From NCBI GenBank assembly GCA_028023455.1, contig JAQFVV010012416.1, positions 3,641,594-3,705,593 of the forward strand: DNA of 64,000 nt, given 5' to 3'. This stretch comes from Epiperipatus broadwayi. Its lineage: Eukaryota; Onychophora; Udeonychophora; Euonychophora; Peripatidae. Position numbers and translations under genes: made by a program. Of this stretch, positions 1 to 10,239 are shown piece by piece. Position 1 is the first letter of the stretch. Each line of letters starts with the position of its first letter. The notes beneath the pieces were generated by a model. The model searched no databases and was not told the origin of the DNA. It saw only the letters and a list, made by a program, of their open reading frames with translations.

Positions 1-1240
1 ATATCCACCTTTTTCTTGACCATTATCAGTCTTGCATTTCCCATTAGTGTTTTCAATTTCCATTGTATCAAGAAATATTTTTAATTAACAAATATTTCTT
101 GGCAATTATCAAACGCAATTTTCTAATTAGGTAAATATTTTCCATTGTTACATTCCACACAAATTTAACCACTAATTAAATCCTTATCAGTTATCGATCT
201 AAAATATATTTCTCTAATATATTTTCTTTATTTTTTCTGGAGTGCAAAACTTATAATTGAATTTCCATATACATTTTTATACAAAATACGACATCTTAAT
301 GTACATTTATTCTTTCAATTTACAATTTTCCTTTTCAGTATGGAGATATCCAGTTTTATGCAAATGAATCAGTTCATGTCTTTATACATATGTTATAATA
401 TCTGAACTCAGAATAATGTATTATATATTACATTGTATATTCAATAATGCTGTAATAATAAATTCAATTCATTTATTCAAGTGAAAAACAACTGCTTATG
501 GACATTTAAAGATTGAACATAGTGAATAAAAACAATAAAGAAAACAAAATATATGCACCTTACCCAGAGGAAATTCATACAATATATGTATAAATGTAAT
601 AAATAGTTATAACTTTATAATATCTGTCTTCCCATGGTTTGTGACATCACATAACTCAATGGGAGACAGTTACTTCTATTTCAATTACATGTGCGTGTGT
701 GTCTATGCGTGTAAAATAAAACGAAAATAATCAAAAGCAATATTTATACTTTAAAATATTACAAAATTGCTTAGGATCTAAATTAAAATATTGATTATTA
801 ATAAAAAAAATTGATCTATATAAATGGAGCAGCCAAAATAAAAGAGAAAATTTAAGAACGAACATTGGAGTGATAATTCAGGCAAAATTGAATATTAAAA
901 AAAAATCCAGGTCACATATAGGTGGCGCTTAATATAAATAATTGAGATTGTATCAATTGCATAACTAATTAACTATGTAGTTTAAAAAGAAACATAAAGA
1001 CTATAACTTGATGTCTGAATCAAAATAATGATCATTATTATATGAAAAACATTTATAAAATTTTTTGAATAACTGGCAAACACGATACTGATTAAAAATA
1101 ATTCGGTTTGATAATGAAAGACTTCATTATTAAAAAATAAAATTGCCAGATCTCTTTGAAAAATAACAGGATTAATTTTATAAAAATTAATAAGAGAATA
1201 AAATCTCAAACTTCAGATTTGTTACAGAATGAAATAAATT
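1..1240. other. A+T-rich non-coding DNA
   Basis: I see no gene, no recognisable repeat family and no long inverted repeat here. The sequence is A/T-rich with short homopolymer runs. The small open frames are low in complexity (Phe, Ile, Asn, Tyr, Lys rich) and are expected by chance in such DNA. Confidence 0.6.
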
Positions 1241-1241
1241 A

Positions 1242-1270
1242 GCATCATCATCATAATAATAATAATAATA
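1242..1270. repeat. (CAT)n/(AAT)n microsatellite
   Basis: A short run of CAT units passes into AAT units. The RTE elements of this window end in the same kind of (ATC)n tail, so this could be a relic of such a tail, but no RTE coding homology follows it. Confidence 0.6.
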
Positions 1271-1325
1271 AAAAAATAATATGATACTAAATCATCCAGG
1301 CACTTTACTACTGTTACACAATGCT

Positions 1326-1403
1326 TTATTTACCACCCTCTTTTACAGTTTCGATTGCCCCAGCAATCTTTTTCAGAACCTTTAAATCTTCTAACTTCAA
1401 CTG
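1326..1403 (-). CDS. candidate terminal coding exon of an unidentified host gene
   Basis: On the minus strand a splice acceptor (TTTAATTTAG, with a branch-like CTGAT about 30 bases upstream) opens directly into a frame of 25 codons ending in TAA. It has mixed, charged codons unlike the Phe/Ile/Asn chance frames around it. The peptide begins QLKLEDLKVLKKIAG and ends with VKEGGK; it could form a short amphipathic helix. The acceptor is phase 0 if the exon begins with CAG. I do not recognise the protein. The start-codon exon proposed at 41020-41120 lies on the same strand and ends in phase 0, so the two could belong to one gene. No clear AATAAA follows closely. It could also be a chance frame or an old retroelement scrap. 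Confidence 0.35.
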   Translation of the reverse strand, partial: QLKLEDLKVLKKIAGAIETVKEGGK

Positions 1404-1912
1404 CTAAATTAAATAAATATTTTTTATCAGTCAATTTAAAGAAATTAATAATTACTACAATGTCATCATTATTATCAACAACAAGAAAAGAAAAAAAAAC
1501 GCAGTAAAATGCTTAAAAAATAAATAAAATGTTCACAAATGTGCATGGAAAATTTAGATTTTTTTTACATAAGAGAAAAACAATGAAATTTGAATTTACA
1601 GTAATCAAGTAAGCAATGAAGTCCATTCTATCAAATACTTCTTTAATATCAGTCAAATAAATATTATCCTTTCTTCTTAATATATTATGTGTCAGCAAAA
1701 GTTGTCATTACTCCGATTGCATTTCTTGTATCTCTTTTCTAAATTTTAAACTGCTCTTCAGTTAGTAACATATCCAATATATTAAAAATATGTCTACTGA
1801 ATACCATAAAACATTTTGCATCAATATGCCTTACTATCTGCATCATTAAAAGTTCTAAATTAAAACAATTTTCTCATCTGCTTTTTTTAAATTGCAGAAC
1901 ATCTACTAAAAC
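1404..1912. other. A+T-rich non-coding DNA
   Basis: Nothing recognisable. If the exon at 1326-1403 is real, this is the 3' part of its upstream intron. Confidence 0.5.
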
Positions 1913-2078
1913 ACAACTACTGTTAAATAGTCAAAATAAGAGTCATAGATCACATGACCCTATTCTCTTAAGCTTGAAACTTATAAACAATGAGGATTGC
2001 CAATTCCTCAACAAGCTTTGTGATAAATGCTTAGCCAGGGCCAACATTTAAAATATCTCTGTCAGGAACCCCCCCCCA

Positions 2079-2121
2079 TCCCCTGACCATGGTTTCATGC
2101 TCTGGCACTCTTCAGAGAGGT
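2079..2121 (-). ncRNA. hammerhead ribozyme in left arm of B1
   Basis: Read on the minus strand: stem I 3' side ACCTCT, core CTGAAGA, stem II GTGC-CAGA-GCAT, then GAAA. The self-complementary stem III ACCATGGT ends in the cleavage triplet GTC, followed by stem I 5' side AGGGG. Position 7 is A, which hammerheads tolerate. It is the mirror of the plus-strand ribozyme in the other arm. The short stem III is typical of retroelement type I hammerheads. Cleavage would fall between plus-strand bases 2085 and 2084. Confidence 0.7.
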
Positions 2122-2156
2122 GCCAGGTTAGATCTAATGTCTGAACCTACCCTGGC

Positions 2157-2199
2157 ACCTCTCTGACGAGTGCCACAGCATGAAACCATGGTCAGGGGT
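2157..2199 (+). ncRNA. hammerhead ribozyme (type I, short stem III) in right arm of B1
   Basis: All parts of the motif are present in order. Stem I 3' side ACCTCT (2157-2162) is followed by CTGACGA (2163-2169), stem II GTGC-CACA-GCAT (2170-2181), GAAA (2182-2185), stem III ACCATGGT (2185-2192), cleavage nucleotide C2193, and stem I 5' side AGGGGT (2194-2199). All six stem I positions pair, one as G-U. Stem II closes with a G-U pair; copy B2 has G-C there. In known hammerheads such a motif cuts after the GTC triplet. Activity is predicted, not shown. Confidence 0.8.
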
Positions 2200-2304
2200 T
2201 TGGGAGGGGGGTTCCTGACAGAGATATTGTAAATGCTGGCTCTGGTTAAGGATTTATCACAAAGCTTGTTGAGGAATTGGCAATCCTTATTGTTTACAAC
2301 TACT

Positions 2305-2786
2305 CTTAGTGTCTAAGATATTTTATTTATAGCTCTAAGATAATCATCCATAGTAAATGAATTTGTTAGTAGAATATATTCTACAATCTCAACACTAATG
2401 ATTTGAAAATCACATTGATGTTCTTTTTTATAAACTCAATGAATACTTATATAAAATCCCATTCAATATTTCTAAGATTGTTTTTACTGTTCTTTGGCTT
2501 GTAAACTAAATCATATTTTTAATAATAGATAACCAATTGTATAATTTTTTGTTTGTACCATTAAACTTTAACATATAAATAGCAATATATTTACTAATAT
2601 TTAGTCAAAACATAACCCAACTTTTGTTCTATTCTCAACATTAACATTATGAGCACTAATTCAATTTACTGTAGAATCATCTTTCGTAAGCTTGAATAAG
2701 CACTAGCTTGACACAGCTTATACCCAAATACTCAAGAAATTGTTTTAAGGATTTGGATTTCATGTCCTCATCTAGCACACCTGAAG
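2305..2786. other. A+T-rich spacer
   Basis: No gene or repeat recognised between elements B1 and A1. Confidence 0.5.
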
Positions 2787-2799
2787 TATAGTGAACTAA

Positions 2800-3144
2800 A
2801 CCATTAAGCATCACATGATCACTATCTTATACTAGCACATAATTGTTTATAAACAAAGCAAAATTCTCCATACAGTATTGCCACCCTGTGCCAACCAGAG
2901 TAATCAATGAATGCCAGAAGGCTTGTGCATAAAATCCCTATCTAATGCCTATTCATCCAATATCCCCAGACTAGTTTCTGAGATCCAAAGCTCCTCACTG
3001 ACGATGGCCACAAGCCAGAAACTAGTCTGGGGATATTGGATGAGTAGGCATTATATAGGGATTTTATGCACAAGCCTTCTGGCATTCATTGATTACTCTG
3101 GTTGGCACAGGGTGGCACTACTGTATGGAGAGTTTTGCTTTGTT
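2800..3144 (+). mobile_element. fold-back hammerhead retroelement, family A, copy A1
   Basis: The element is flanked by a perfect 13-bp direct repeat, TATAGTGAACTAA (2787-2799 and 3145-3157). A 5' head of about 55 bases (AAGCATCACATGATCACT) occurs only on the left. Inverted arms follow at about 2857-2980 and 3016-3140, beginning and ending with CAAAGCAAAAC / GTTTTGCTTTG. A hammerhead core lies at the apex (2992-3033). Reading the right arm gives a weak frame of about 90 codons; this is a by-product of the hairpin, not a gene. The head resembles that of family B. Other copies share the 3' end, and one (A5) lacks the first head bases. Confidence 0.85.
2992..3033 (+). ncRNA. hammerhead ribozyme at apex of A1
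   Basis: Stem I 3' side TCCTCA (2992-2997) precedes CTGACGA (2998-3004). Stem II TGGC-CACAA-GCCA (3005-3017) has four pairs. GAAA is 3018-3021, stem III ACTAGT 3021-3026, cleavage base C3027, and stem I 5' side TGGGGA 3028-3033. Stem I gives six pairs including one G-U, the same pattern as family B. A perfect 27-nt complement of 3016-3042 lies at 2954-2980, so the transcript can also fold into a hairpin that hides GAAA, stem III and the cleavage site. Confidence 0.78.
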
Positions 3145-3157
3145 TATAGTGAACTAA

Positions 3158-3620
3158 CATTTTTAAAGAGAATATTTACAGATGTAAAATAAATTAATTT
3201 ATTCACTATGCAATTTAATGCAATAATAAGAGTGGTAGACTTGAATTACAGATTCACCAATCACAGCTCAACTCTCTAACTTCTGGTACTCAAATAGCGT
3301 ATGAAATCTCATACAACAAACCATCCACTATCATCTCTTTAATATATTTATGAGATTAATTATGGCTATCCTATTAAATATTTTATTAAAATAATAGTTT
3401 TTAGAGATATAAACTATGATAGTGATCATGATATAAAGATTCATTATATGTAGAAGGATGTTTTTGAATGATATTTTGTGCTTATTCACATAACCAATAA
3501 ATATGATCGCACTGACTACCATATGGTGATGAAATATATATATATATATGGATATTTTAAAATCTTTTTTGATTATACTTTTTATACATGTTTTTCTTAA
3601 ATATATTACTTAACTATTGT
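3158..3620. other. A+T-rich DNA with a TA microsatellite
   Basis: A (TA)n run occupies about 3535-3549. No gene is seen; the minus-strand frame at 3331-3522 is low in complexity. Confidence 0.5.
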
Positions 3621-3810
3621 GATATAATAGTAGCATATCTACCTGCTAGAACTGGGTTCAAATTTGGGTCAGGTAAAACTTGAAGAATTTTTGATGTTTC
3701 AATTTGACTTCATGTAAGTGGTCCTGTAACCAACTCCATTAAACTAGTCACTGGTCAGTAAATAGGATCTATCTACTTTTATCTAAAGAGTAAAACAAGG
3801 GTCAAAATAA
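3620..3810 (+). repeat. possible old tRNA-derived SINE (second family)
   Basis: The stretch has a B-box-like GGGTTCAAATTTG at 3653 with an A-box-like stretch about 35 bases upstream. A second stretch starting near 4460 has GGGTTCGAATCTTGACTGG, followed by a similar downstream phrase (ACTGGTCAGTAAAT here, TTGGTCAATAAATGGG there). The pair suggests an old tRNA-derived SINE. Both copies are diverged, with no clear tail or target duplication. Confidence 0.4.
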
Positions 3811-4457
3811 CCCTTTATCACCTATTAATAAGCAAGCTTTGTAAATAAAGTCTTCTCCTTTACTATTCTTCTTAATTCCAATTACATATTGCTCAAAATG
3901 TTTAATCAGTCAGCTTAAAAGCCAAGTTATTCTTTAATTCTCCAGTAAAAAAAAAAAACCCAATAGAATGGCTTTATAACTTGGGGAATTCAAACTAAGT
4001 TTGAGTACCAGAAGTTTCACAACTGAAATTGATCTGAAGCTCTAATGCTCAAGAATCTGCCACCCTCTTAGTGCACTAAATATATGATGCTACTTCTCCA
4101 TTTAACAAGACGATATTTATTTCCTTCTCAGATATATTTTTGGAAATTATATAATGACCAAAATATTATAATTTTATAAAAATAAAAAAACATATTACTT
4201 TTATATTATTAAATAATAATATGATAATGTAGGGTATTATAACATTATATTATCGTATCAGGTCCAAAAAACTACAGTCCATTTACTTAGTCAAACGTTA
4301 TTTCTTACAAATTTTAACTATGGTAGATCTTATGTAAACAAATTACTGAAGCATTTAAATTAAATACAGTACTTCTTTATGTTGAAGAATTATTTTACTG
4401 TCCTTTCCATAAAAAAAAAAAAATGCATATATATGAATTTTAAAACTACTATATATA

Positions 4458-4640
4458 TATATATGCACAGACATGGGTTCGAATCTTGACTGGTTAAAAT
4501 TTAGAACATTATTTATATTCCAATCAAACTTAGCATTTTTCTTTCATAATCATACTAGCTAACTATCTACCTAATCGTTGGTCAATAAATGGGCATCAGT
4601 ATATTTTTAATTAAACGGGAGGAATCCAACGTATAACAAT
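4458..4640 (+). repeat. possible old tRNA-derived SINE (second family)
   Basis: The B-box-like GGGTTCGAATCTTGACTGG is at 4474. The downstream part resembles the repeat at 3620-3810. Weakly supported; no target duplication seen. Confidence 0.4.
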
Positions 4641-4730
4641 TGGCAAACTTGATGAGTAACATCACCATTACTGTTAGAGATGTCTTTGTCCTATAATGGA
4701 CTATTTAATATCCACTTTTACTTTACATAC

Positions 4731-4750
4731 AACACACACACACACACACA
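4731..4750. repeat. (CA)n microsatellite
   Basis: About ten CA units. Confidence 0.9.
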
Positions 4751-6190
4751 TTTATATATTGTAATAAAATACAGCCTTTAAAGGATTAAGTTGTATTATT
4801 CTTTTGAAAAATAATGCTAGTTATTTGTTTATTACTAATTACTATAATCATAAAATAAATATATATATTAACATTTCACTAAATCTAGTTCCACCATTCC
4901 ATATATCAATAAGAAAAAAACAAGAAATAATACCATTCAAATTAAATAATATAGATTTATTATATAATTAAACTATTAAAAGTGCTATTATTTTGTCAGG
5001 TCGTATTAATTTATACGCAAACTATATTTCTATCTATAAAAATTTAAATATATATATATTTAACAAATTTTTTAAACTAAATCAAGTTATTTAAAAAAAA
5101 TTAATATGTTTGATAAAAATGGCTGTTGTTATGCCAATGTTACTAACCTTCATATACACAAAATACTCTATACGTTTGTTATTCATCATCATCCGATGAC
5201 TACTTAGTCTTTAATGCACTTTAAGTGCATCATATCAGTATCTTTTTTAAATCTTACCGACTTCTTATAATTTGTTCTGCTATTTCTGCACATTTGAAAT
5301 GACTTACAACCAACTGTTATTCATCATTCACAGTGTAGATTTGTTTTTTGTTATTGGGTATGACGTCACATAACAATCACGGTGGTCATGTGATTAGAAA
5401 TAACACAAACTTATTAAAGAAATAGATATTTTTAAAAAAAATGAAGAATTGTCATATACAAATCTTTTCTCTGTAAATAAATTGTTAAAAGTCTTTTGAA
5501 AGATTAATTTAAATCTCTTTTTTTAATTCTTCTTGCAGATTTAGCAACAATCAATCAATACGGATATTCTGAAGAGACAACTTTTGTTTTTCCAAAATAA
5601 AACTATGTTAAGCTTATTTTCAACCCCAATGTGATAAAATAATAAATTAATATGTATTTAATTAAAATGTAAATACATTAAAAAAAATTCGTCAAATTGT
5701 TAATATACAGAGCATATATATAATAAAAATATTAATTTTTAATTAGAAAATTGATTTTTTTTGCTTTTAAGTAAAATTTTATTATATACAGAATAAAGGC
5801 ACCACCAGGAATGATGGGAAGAGATTAGACTGATTGTAAACAATAGATTATCCACGAACAAATGTCTCGATTTTCAATTATTATATAAACAATAACTTTT
5901 TAAAATTTATAGACATATTAGCTATACAAATCTTTAAGTATATAAGACTTAATCCATGAAAATCTACATTAAGATTGCACTGAATATAATAAATAAAAAA
6001 AATAGCTAAGAAATTTTATTAATTAATATCAGTTAAATACATATTTAGAATTAAAATGATAGTTTTTGATAAGATGAATGTATAGCACCATTCATTTATC
6101 AGAGCAAAATATTTTGATAAAATAGTTCCTTAAAATTCTAAAAATAGAAAAGTTTGAAAAATTAGTAGCAAAGAAAATGCAAAATAACTA
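4751..6190. other. A+T-rich non-coding DNA
   Basis: No coding homology or known repeat is recognised. A somewhat less A/T-rich patch near 5180-5400 contains CATCATCATC and GGTCATGTGATTAG. The first resembles an RTE tail and the second the family A head box read backwards, but neither is followed by the rest of the element. Confidence 0.45.
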
Positions 6191-6425
6191 ATACGTTAAG
6201 TTTGATAATATGACGCATAACGATGCTCAGAACTGGATTCGATTTTCAGGAAATCATGTTTTAAGATTTTTTACACCATCCATAATTGCCATTTTATTGT
6301 TATACATGCATTTTATGTAAATAAGATTCACAATGAGGACACATATACAATATTTAAAAAAATGCCATATATGATTGATAAAGTTTGAGCTTTCTAAAGC
6401 CAAACTGGGGAATGTATAAATAGCT

Positions 6426-6877
6426 TTAAAACTGGCAAATTCTCCATACACTAGTGCCACCCAGTGCGAGCCATAATAATTAATGAATTCTAAAAGGTTT
6501 GTGCATAAAATCTCTATCTAGTGTCTACTCATCCAATATCCCCAGAGTAGTCTCTTTCATCAGTGAGGAGCCTTGGATTTGAGAGCACTGTACCTAGATC
6601 TTTGGATCTAATGCAACTCTCCAGCAGCCATCTTTTACCTCTTTAGTTAAGTACAAATCATGAGATATAATGAAAACATAATAATGCTTTAATCCAAACT
6701 AATTCACTTGTACAGTCATACAGATTTGAATCCAGTCCAGTATCTATATATTTTGGTGTCTTTGGTTTATTAATGACCTTAACCACCATGGTGGAACTAT
6801 TGTATGGGTCGTTTGCTATTGTTTTAACAACTTGTATAAGCATAGGAAATAATGATCCTATGATGTTTTAATGATTT
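6426..6877 (-). mobile_element. fold-back hammerhead element, family A, copy A2, interrupted
   Basis: The tail side is on the left (AAATTCTCCATACACTAGTG) and the head on the right, rc AAATCATTAAAACATCAT at the extreme end. The left arm carries the family text up to the apex (CCAATATCCCCAGAGTAG). The other arm is largely lost or displaced: from about 6645 to 6780 an unrelated stretch with a tRNA-like B box (rc GGATTCAAATCTG) appears inserted. At the apex the minus strand still shows CTGATGA, but stem II is deleted and GAAA is altered, so the ribozyme is dead. No target duplication is seen. Confidence 0.6.
6645..6780 (-). repeat. possible tRNA-like SINE fragment inside A2
   Basis: The minus strand contains GGACTGGATTCAAATCTG, a B-box-like sequence similar to that of the possible SINEs at 3.6, 4.5 and 7.5 kb. 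It interrupts family A element A2. Boundaries are approximate. Confidence 0.3.
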
Positions 6878-7484
6878 CAAAAATGATTTACTAATCTAAT
6901 ATAACTTCATTATATGATAAGATGAAAACTTCTTAAAGGCAAAAGATTTATTAAGTGTGATTAGTTGCTTGGGAGATCCTGTAATATGCAATGGCATGTT
7001 GAACTTGATTTGGGAACTTTTAGTTCTTGAGTCACTACAGGTATGCAATTACATTTTCCTTATATTACACTGCCTCAATCAGCTCAAACCATAAGTTTGC
7101 AGAATTGCACCCAGAAGCCAAGAGCATATGTAATCAAAATTTCCAAATAGAAAATGGTAATGAGTTACCTTCGACTGTCAAGAATCAACTTAGATGAGGT
7201 ACCTTAAATATGGAAAATCAAATATACGTACTTTATGAGTAAACATAAGAGAAAATTGTGATATTGTTAATACATACTTTTCAATTAGTATTAGATTGTG
7301 ATAAACACGTGTGTGCTAATTTATATTTTTAAGCTATAATTTTTTGACAATGGCAATTTAATGATGACTGATTAATTCTGTTTCCACTCAGATACTTAAT
7401 AATAGTCAAGATGCACCTTCTTTTTATTATAACAGCAAGAAATTTAGACATATAGCAATTAGGTAAGCAAAACTATTATGTAGA

Positions 7485-7670
7485 TCAAAAGCTTCACTGT
7501 GTAGAGATAGCATATTCACTCACCATACACCTAGTGTAGGATTCAAATTCAGTTTGGCTGCAATTCAAAACTTTTTCACATCATACAGAATAAATATCAA
7601 ATGTTAAGTAAGCAGAGTAAAGCCAAATAGCCATTCAGCAGTAAGTGGTAAATGAAGATCTATAATTAAC
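7485..7670 (+). repeat. possible tRNA-like SINE
   Basis: AAGCTTCACTGTGTAGAG (A-box-like) is followed by GTAGGATTCAAATTC (B-box-like) with spacing close to that of a tRNA gene. The acceptor stem does not pair, so it is not a functional tRNA gene. It is probably related to the repeats at 3.6 and 4.5 kb. Confidence 0.35.
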
Positions 7671-8280
7671 TAGAGGCTAAAAATCTTAGACTATTCTCGG
7701 TTGGTTGGACGAGTGTAGTGGTAATCCTTGACTACTGAGAGGGAGAAGTGTGGTTATATTTCCACAGGCACTGTGTTTAAAATTATGTTTATGCCCCAAA
7801 ATGTTTGTACAAAATTTATATTTAAAATGTGGTTTGCATTCTATTTAAAAAAAGTGAAAGTCAATTCACATTTGCAAAATTACAACTTAATTAAAAAGCA
7901 ATTGTCATCCATCATCTCTTACGAATTTTACCTATTTCATTGCTTAGCTTGCAGTTTTTATTATAATGATTATTGAATTATCATATTTTCAATTCCCAAA
8001 TGATAAGCATAATGTTCAAATCCTCTATAATTATATTTATAAATTATAAAGTATATAAATTATATTTATATTCAAATATAAAAATATTTTGTAAATGTTA
8101 CTGAAAAGATTTTAACTTTTTTTAATATTATCACTGCTATCAAAGTTGTAAAGGAAATAAAAATATGATTATGATAGATAATGTCATTAACATTATCAAA
8201 AATATACAATTAAAAAAAGCATCTAGTTTTATGTAGGTACTTTGGAGGTCATAGTACATTTCAAAGACCAAAGGGATTTG
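7671..8280. other. A+T-rich non-coding DNA
   Basis: Nothing recognisable. The plus-strand frame at 7728-7976 has no family features. Confidence 0.5.
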
Positions 8281-8283
8281 TCT

Positions 8284-8430
8284 GAAGATTTGTAATGATG
8301 GTATATTATAAGATGTGATATGTTGGACTATTTCCATCATTTATGAGTGAATGTTGAATGTATAGAAAATTTTAAACTTTATTTAAACTTTTCAAATACA
8401 AACAACTTGTTAGTAATAACAGGTTGAGTT
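8284..8430 (-). repeat. family D repeat (tRNA-SINE 3' part), solo
   Basis: The stretch shares TTGGACTATTTCCATCAT and the following AAAATTTTAAAC...TTTCAAATACAAACAAC...GTTAGTAATAACA text with the inverted tRNA-SINE dimer at 58771-59336. It also resembles copies at 14811, 52500 and 58017. Only the outer (3') part is present; the tRNA-like head is missing, as expected for a 5'-truncated SINE. Confidence 0.6.
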
Positions 8431-10020
8431 TTGTTCTAAAAACTTTTAGCTTTCAAGGGCACCTCTCTATAACTGCAAGAGCACAAGATACTGTGCAAGT
8501 TGCCATCAGAATGTTAATTAGTATGAAGAAGACATCTAAAAATAATCATTGGTTTATATAACATGTGCATCCAAAATAAAAATAGAATACAAAAAAGAAA
8601 AATAATAGAACTGCTCATAGACCAGTAAGTAGTCATAAAAATTTTAACTAATTTGTTAAATATTTACTATCTACATAATAATCGTTATTTTTTGAGTATA
8701 TATTTACATGACTGAAGATTGCAAAGAATAAGAAAAAGTGTAAATATGAGATAAATTTTATTTAAAAAGAAATATAAAAAGGAAGTTACAACTATTTGAG
8801 TACTTATTAATACGACTGAAAAGTAAAAACCATATTTTTTAGTATTACACAACGTATAAACAAAATACAAATCCCACATAATAATAGATGAGTGATGTTA
8901 AAAGTTAATGTTGAAGTAATTCGTATTCACAGAGCCTTTTTGAAAAGGACAAAAAAAAATGTGCCCATTAGTGATTGGTTTAGTTTTTCATGATAATGAA
9001 CAGGAAACTCCTAAATTCTACACCACAAAATGTGATGTTCGTTTATGCAAAAGAGATATGGTTATGACCAGTATTCATCTAAGGATATCAAGGCAAAAGA
9101 CAATTCTTCCTATTAAATCATTTTTTATCAAAAAATATTTAGCAACTTGATTACAGCTATTTTTTATAGGACAGATCTAATATGGGTAGAGTATCATTAA
9201 TCTTTATAATTCAAAAACCAAGCAAAATTTCTAAAGAGATCTTTATCCCACTATGATAAATAAATTTAACATTCACATTTACAAACAAAATTTTTAAAAA
9301 ATTAGTAAATACTTATAAATTAATAAGGCTACTTGTAATGAGCTGTTCTCCCCTCCAACCTATGTTAGCAGAATATAGATTCAGAATGAACTGATAAAAA
9401 ATTTATTCTTGAAATTTTATCCAAAAAAAAAAAAATCAGGATTTCAGACTAATATTGATTTATCTGTACAATTAAAGAAAGCTGATGTTTCTTAAGTTAA
9501 AAGCAAGTGTATACTTTTTAATTATTTTAGCTGTTTGTTAAGATACGTGCTCATTAGATGGTCTCTACTAAATTTGATTTCATTAATCCACAGATATATT
9601 TTGGCTTCCATAGGTATTTTATATTGCCCTGACATATCTACTGCAACTAGTTAAACAATGAGGGCATTAAAATTATCTATATGAAAATGATATAAACTGA
9701 AAAGAAACAGTAAAAAATAAATCATATCTATTAGAATAGAACAAGAAAAAAAACATTTATAGCATTAAAGCCATATAAAAGACAAATTTAATTCTTTGGT
9801 AAAAATAATATATTTCCAATTTATTCAAAGCATTGATTGGATTTTTTTCAATTGTAAAAATATGTACATCCATCTACTGGTAAATTTATATCAATCCAAT
9901 TATTATTAAACTGTTCCAACATATTATCTTTATTTATTAAACACCCATACACAAATATTCACGGAGTAAACATTTATCTTTTTTTAATCTATATAAAATA
10001 TTTACATTATATTTACATTT
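8431..10020. other. A+T-rich non-coding DNA
   Basis: No gene or repeat family recognised. Confidence 0.5.
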
Positions 10021-10029
10021 TAACCATTT

Positions 10030-10230
10030 CAGAAAGATCTCTCCAAGTTGAATTCAGTTTCTCTATATCATAGATTCTTGTATCTATATTCCTCCAGAAA
10101 ACTTTCTTTTCTAACACACCATCTCATAAGTGATCTTTTCCAGGTCTTTTCCTGGAATTTGGTTTAAATTCTAAAGTATCATTCCATTGTCATCTCTTCT
10201 TCTAACAACAATTTTCAATTTTATAAATGT
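10030..10230 (-). mobile_element. ancient RTE LINE 3' end fragment
   Basis: The plus-strand text (CTCCAAGTTGAATTCAGT, TTTCCTGGAATTTGGTTTAAA, TGTCATCTCTTCTTCTAACAA) aligns in order with the 3' coding end of the RTE elements at 22.9, 36.5 and 60.8 kb, which read TCCAAGTTCAATCCATC, TTGGAATCCAGTTTAAAA and TATCATCTCTTCTAACAA. It encodes a decayed piece of the C-terminal tail after the reverse transcriptase. No ORF survives. Confidence 0.6.
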
Positions 10231-10239
10231 CATATCCAC

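Larger units (their letters stand above)
1922..2295 (+). mobile_element. fold-back hammerhead retroelement, family B, copy B1
   Basis: The element is flanked by the 9-bp direct repeat ACAACTACT (1913-1921 and 2296-2304). It starts with a unique head containing TAGATCACATGACCC. Two long inverted arms follow: the left runs from about 1980 (ATAAACAATGAGGATTGCC) and the right ends at GGCAATCCTTATTGTTTA. The head is absent from the right side, so the element is asymmetric, unlike a normal MITE. Each arm holds a hammerhead ribozyme core, one per strand. Copy B2 at 21.7 kb has the same plan. There is no poly-A tail and no ORF. Long variable target repeats and headless relatives (B3, B4) suggest LINE-assisted retrotransposition; a fold-back DNA transposon is the alternative. 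Confidence 0.8.

Noticed and set aside
2911-3192. 93-codon plus-strand ORF
   Set aside because: It is the reading of the family A hairpin arm; other copies of the element do not keep the frame.
5180-5400. RTE tail or family A head
   Set aside because: CATCATCATC and GGTCATGTGATT are present, but neither is followed by any further matching sequence.
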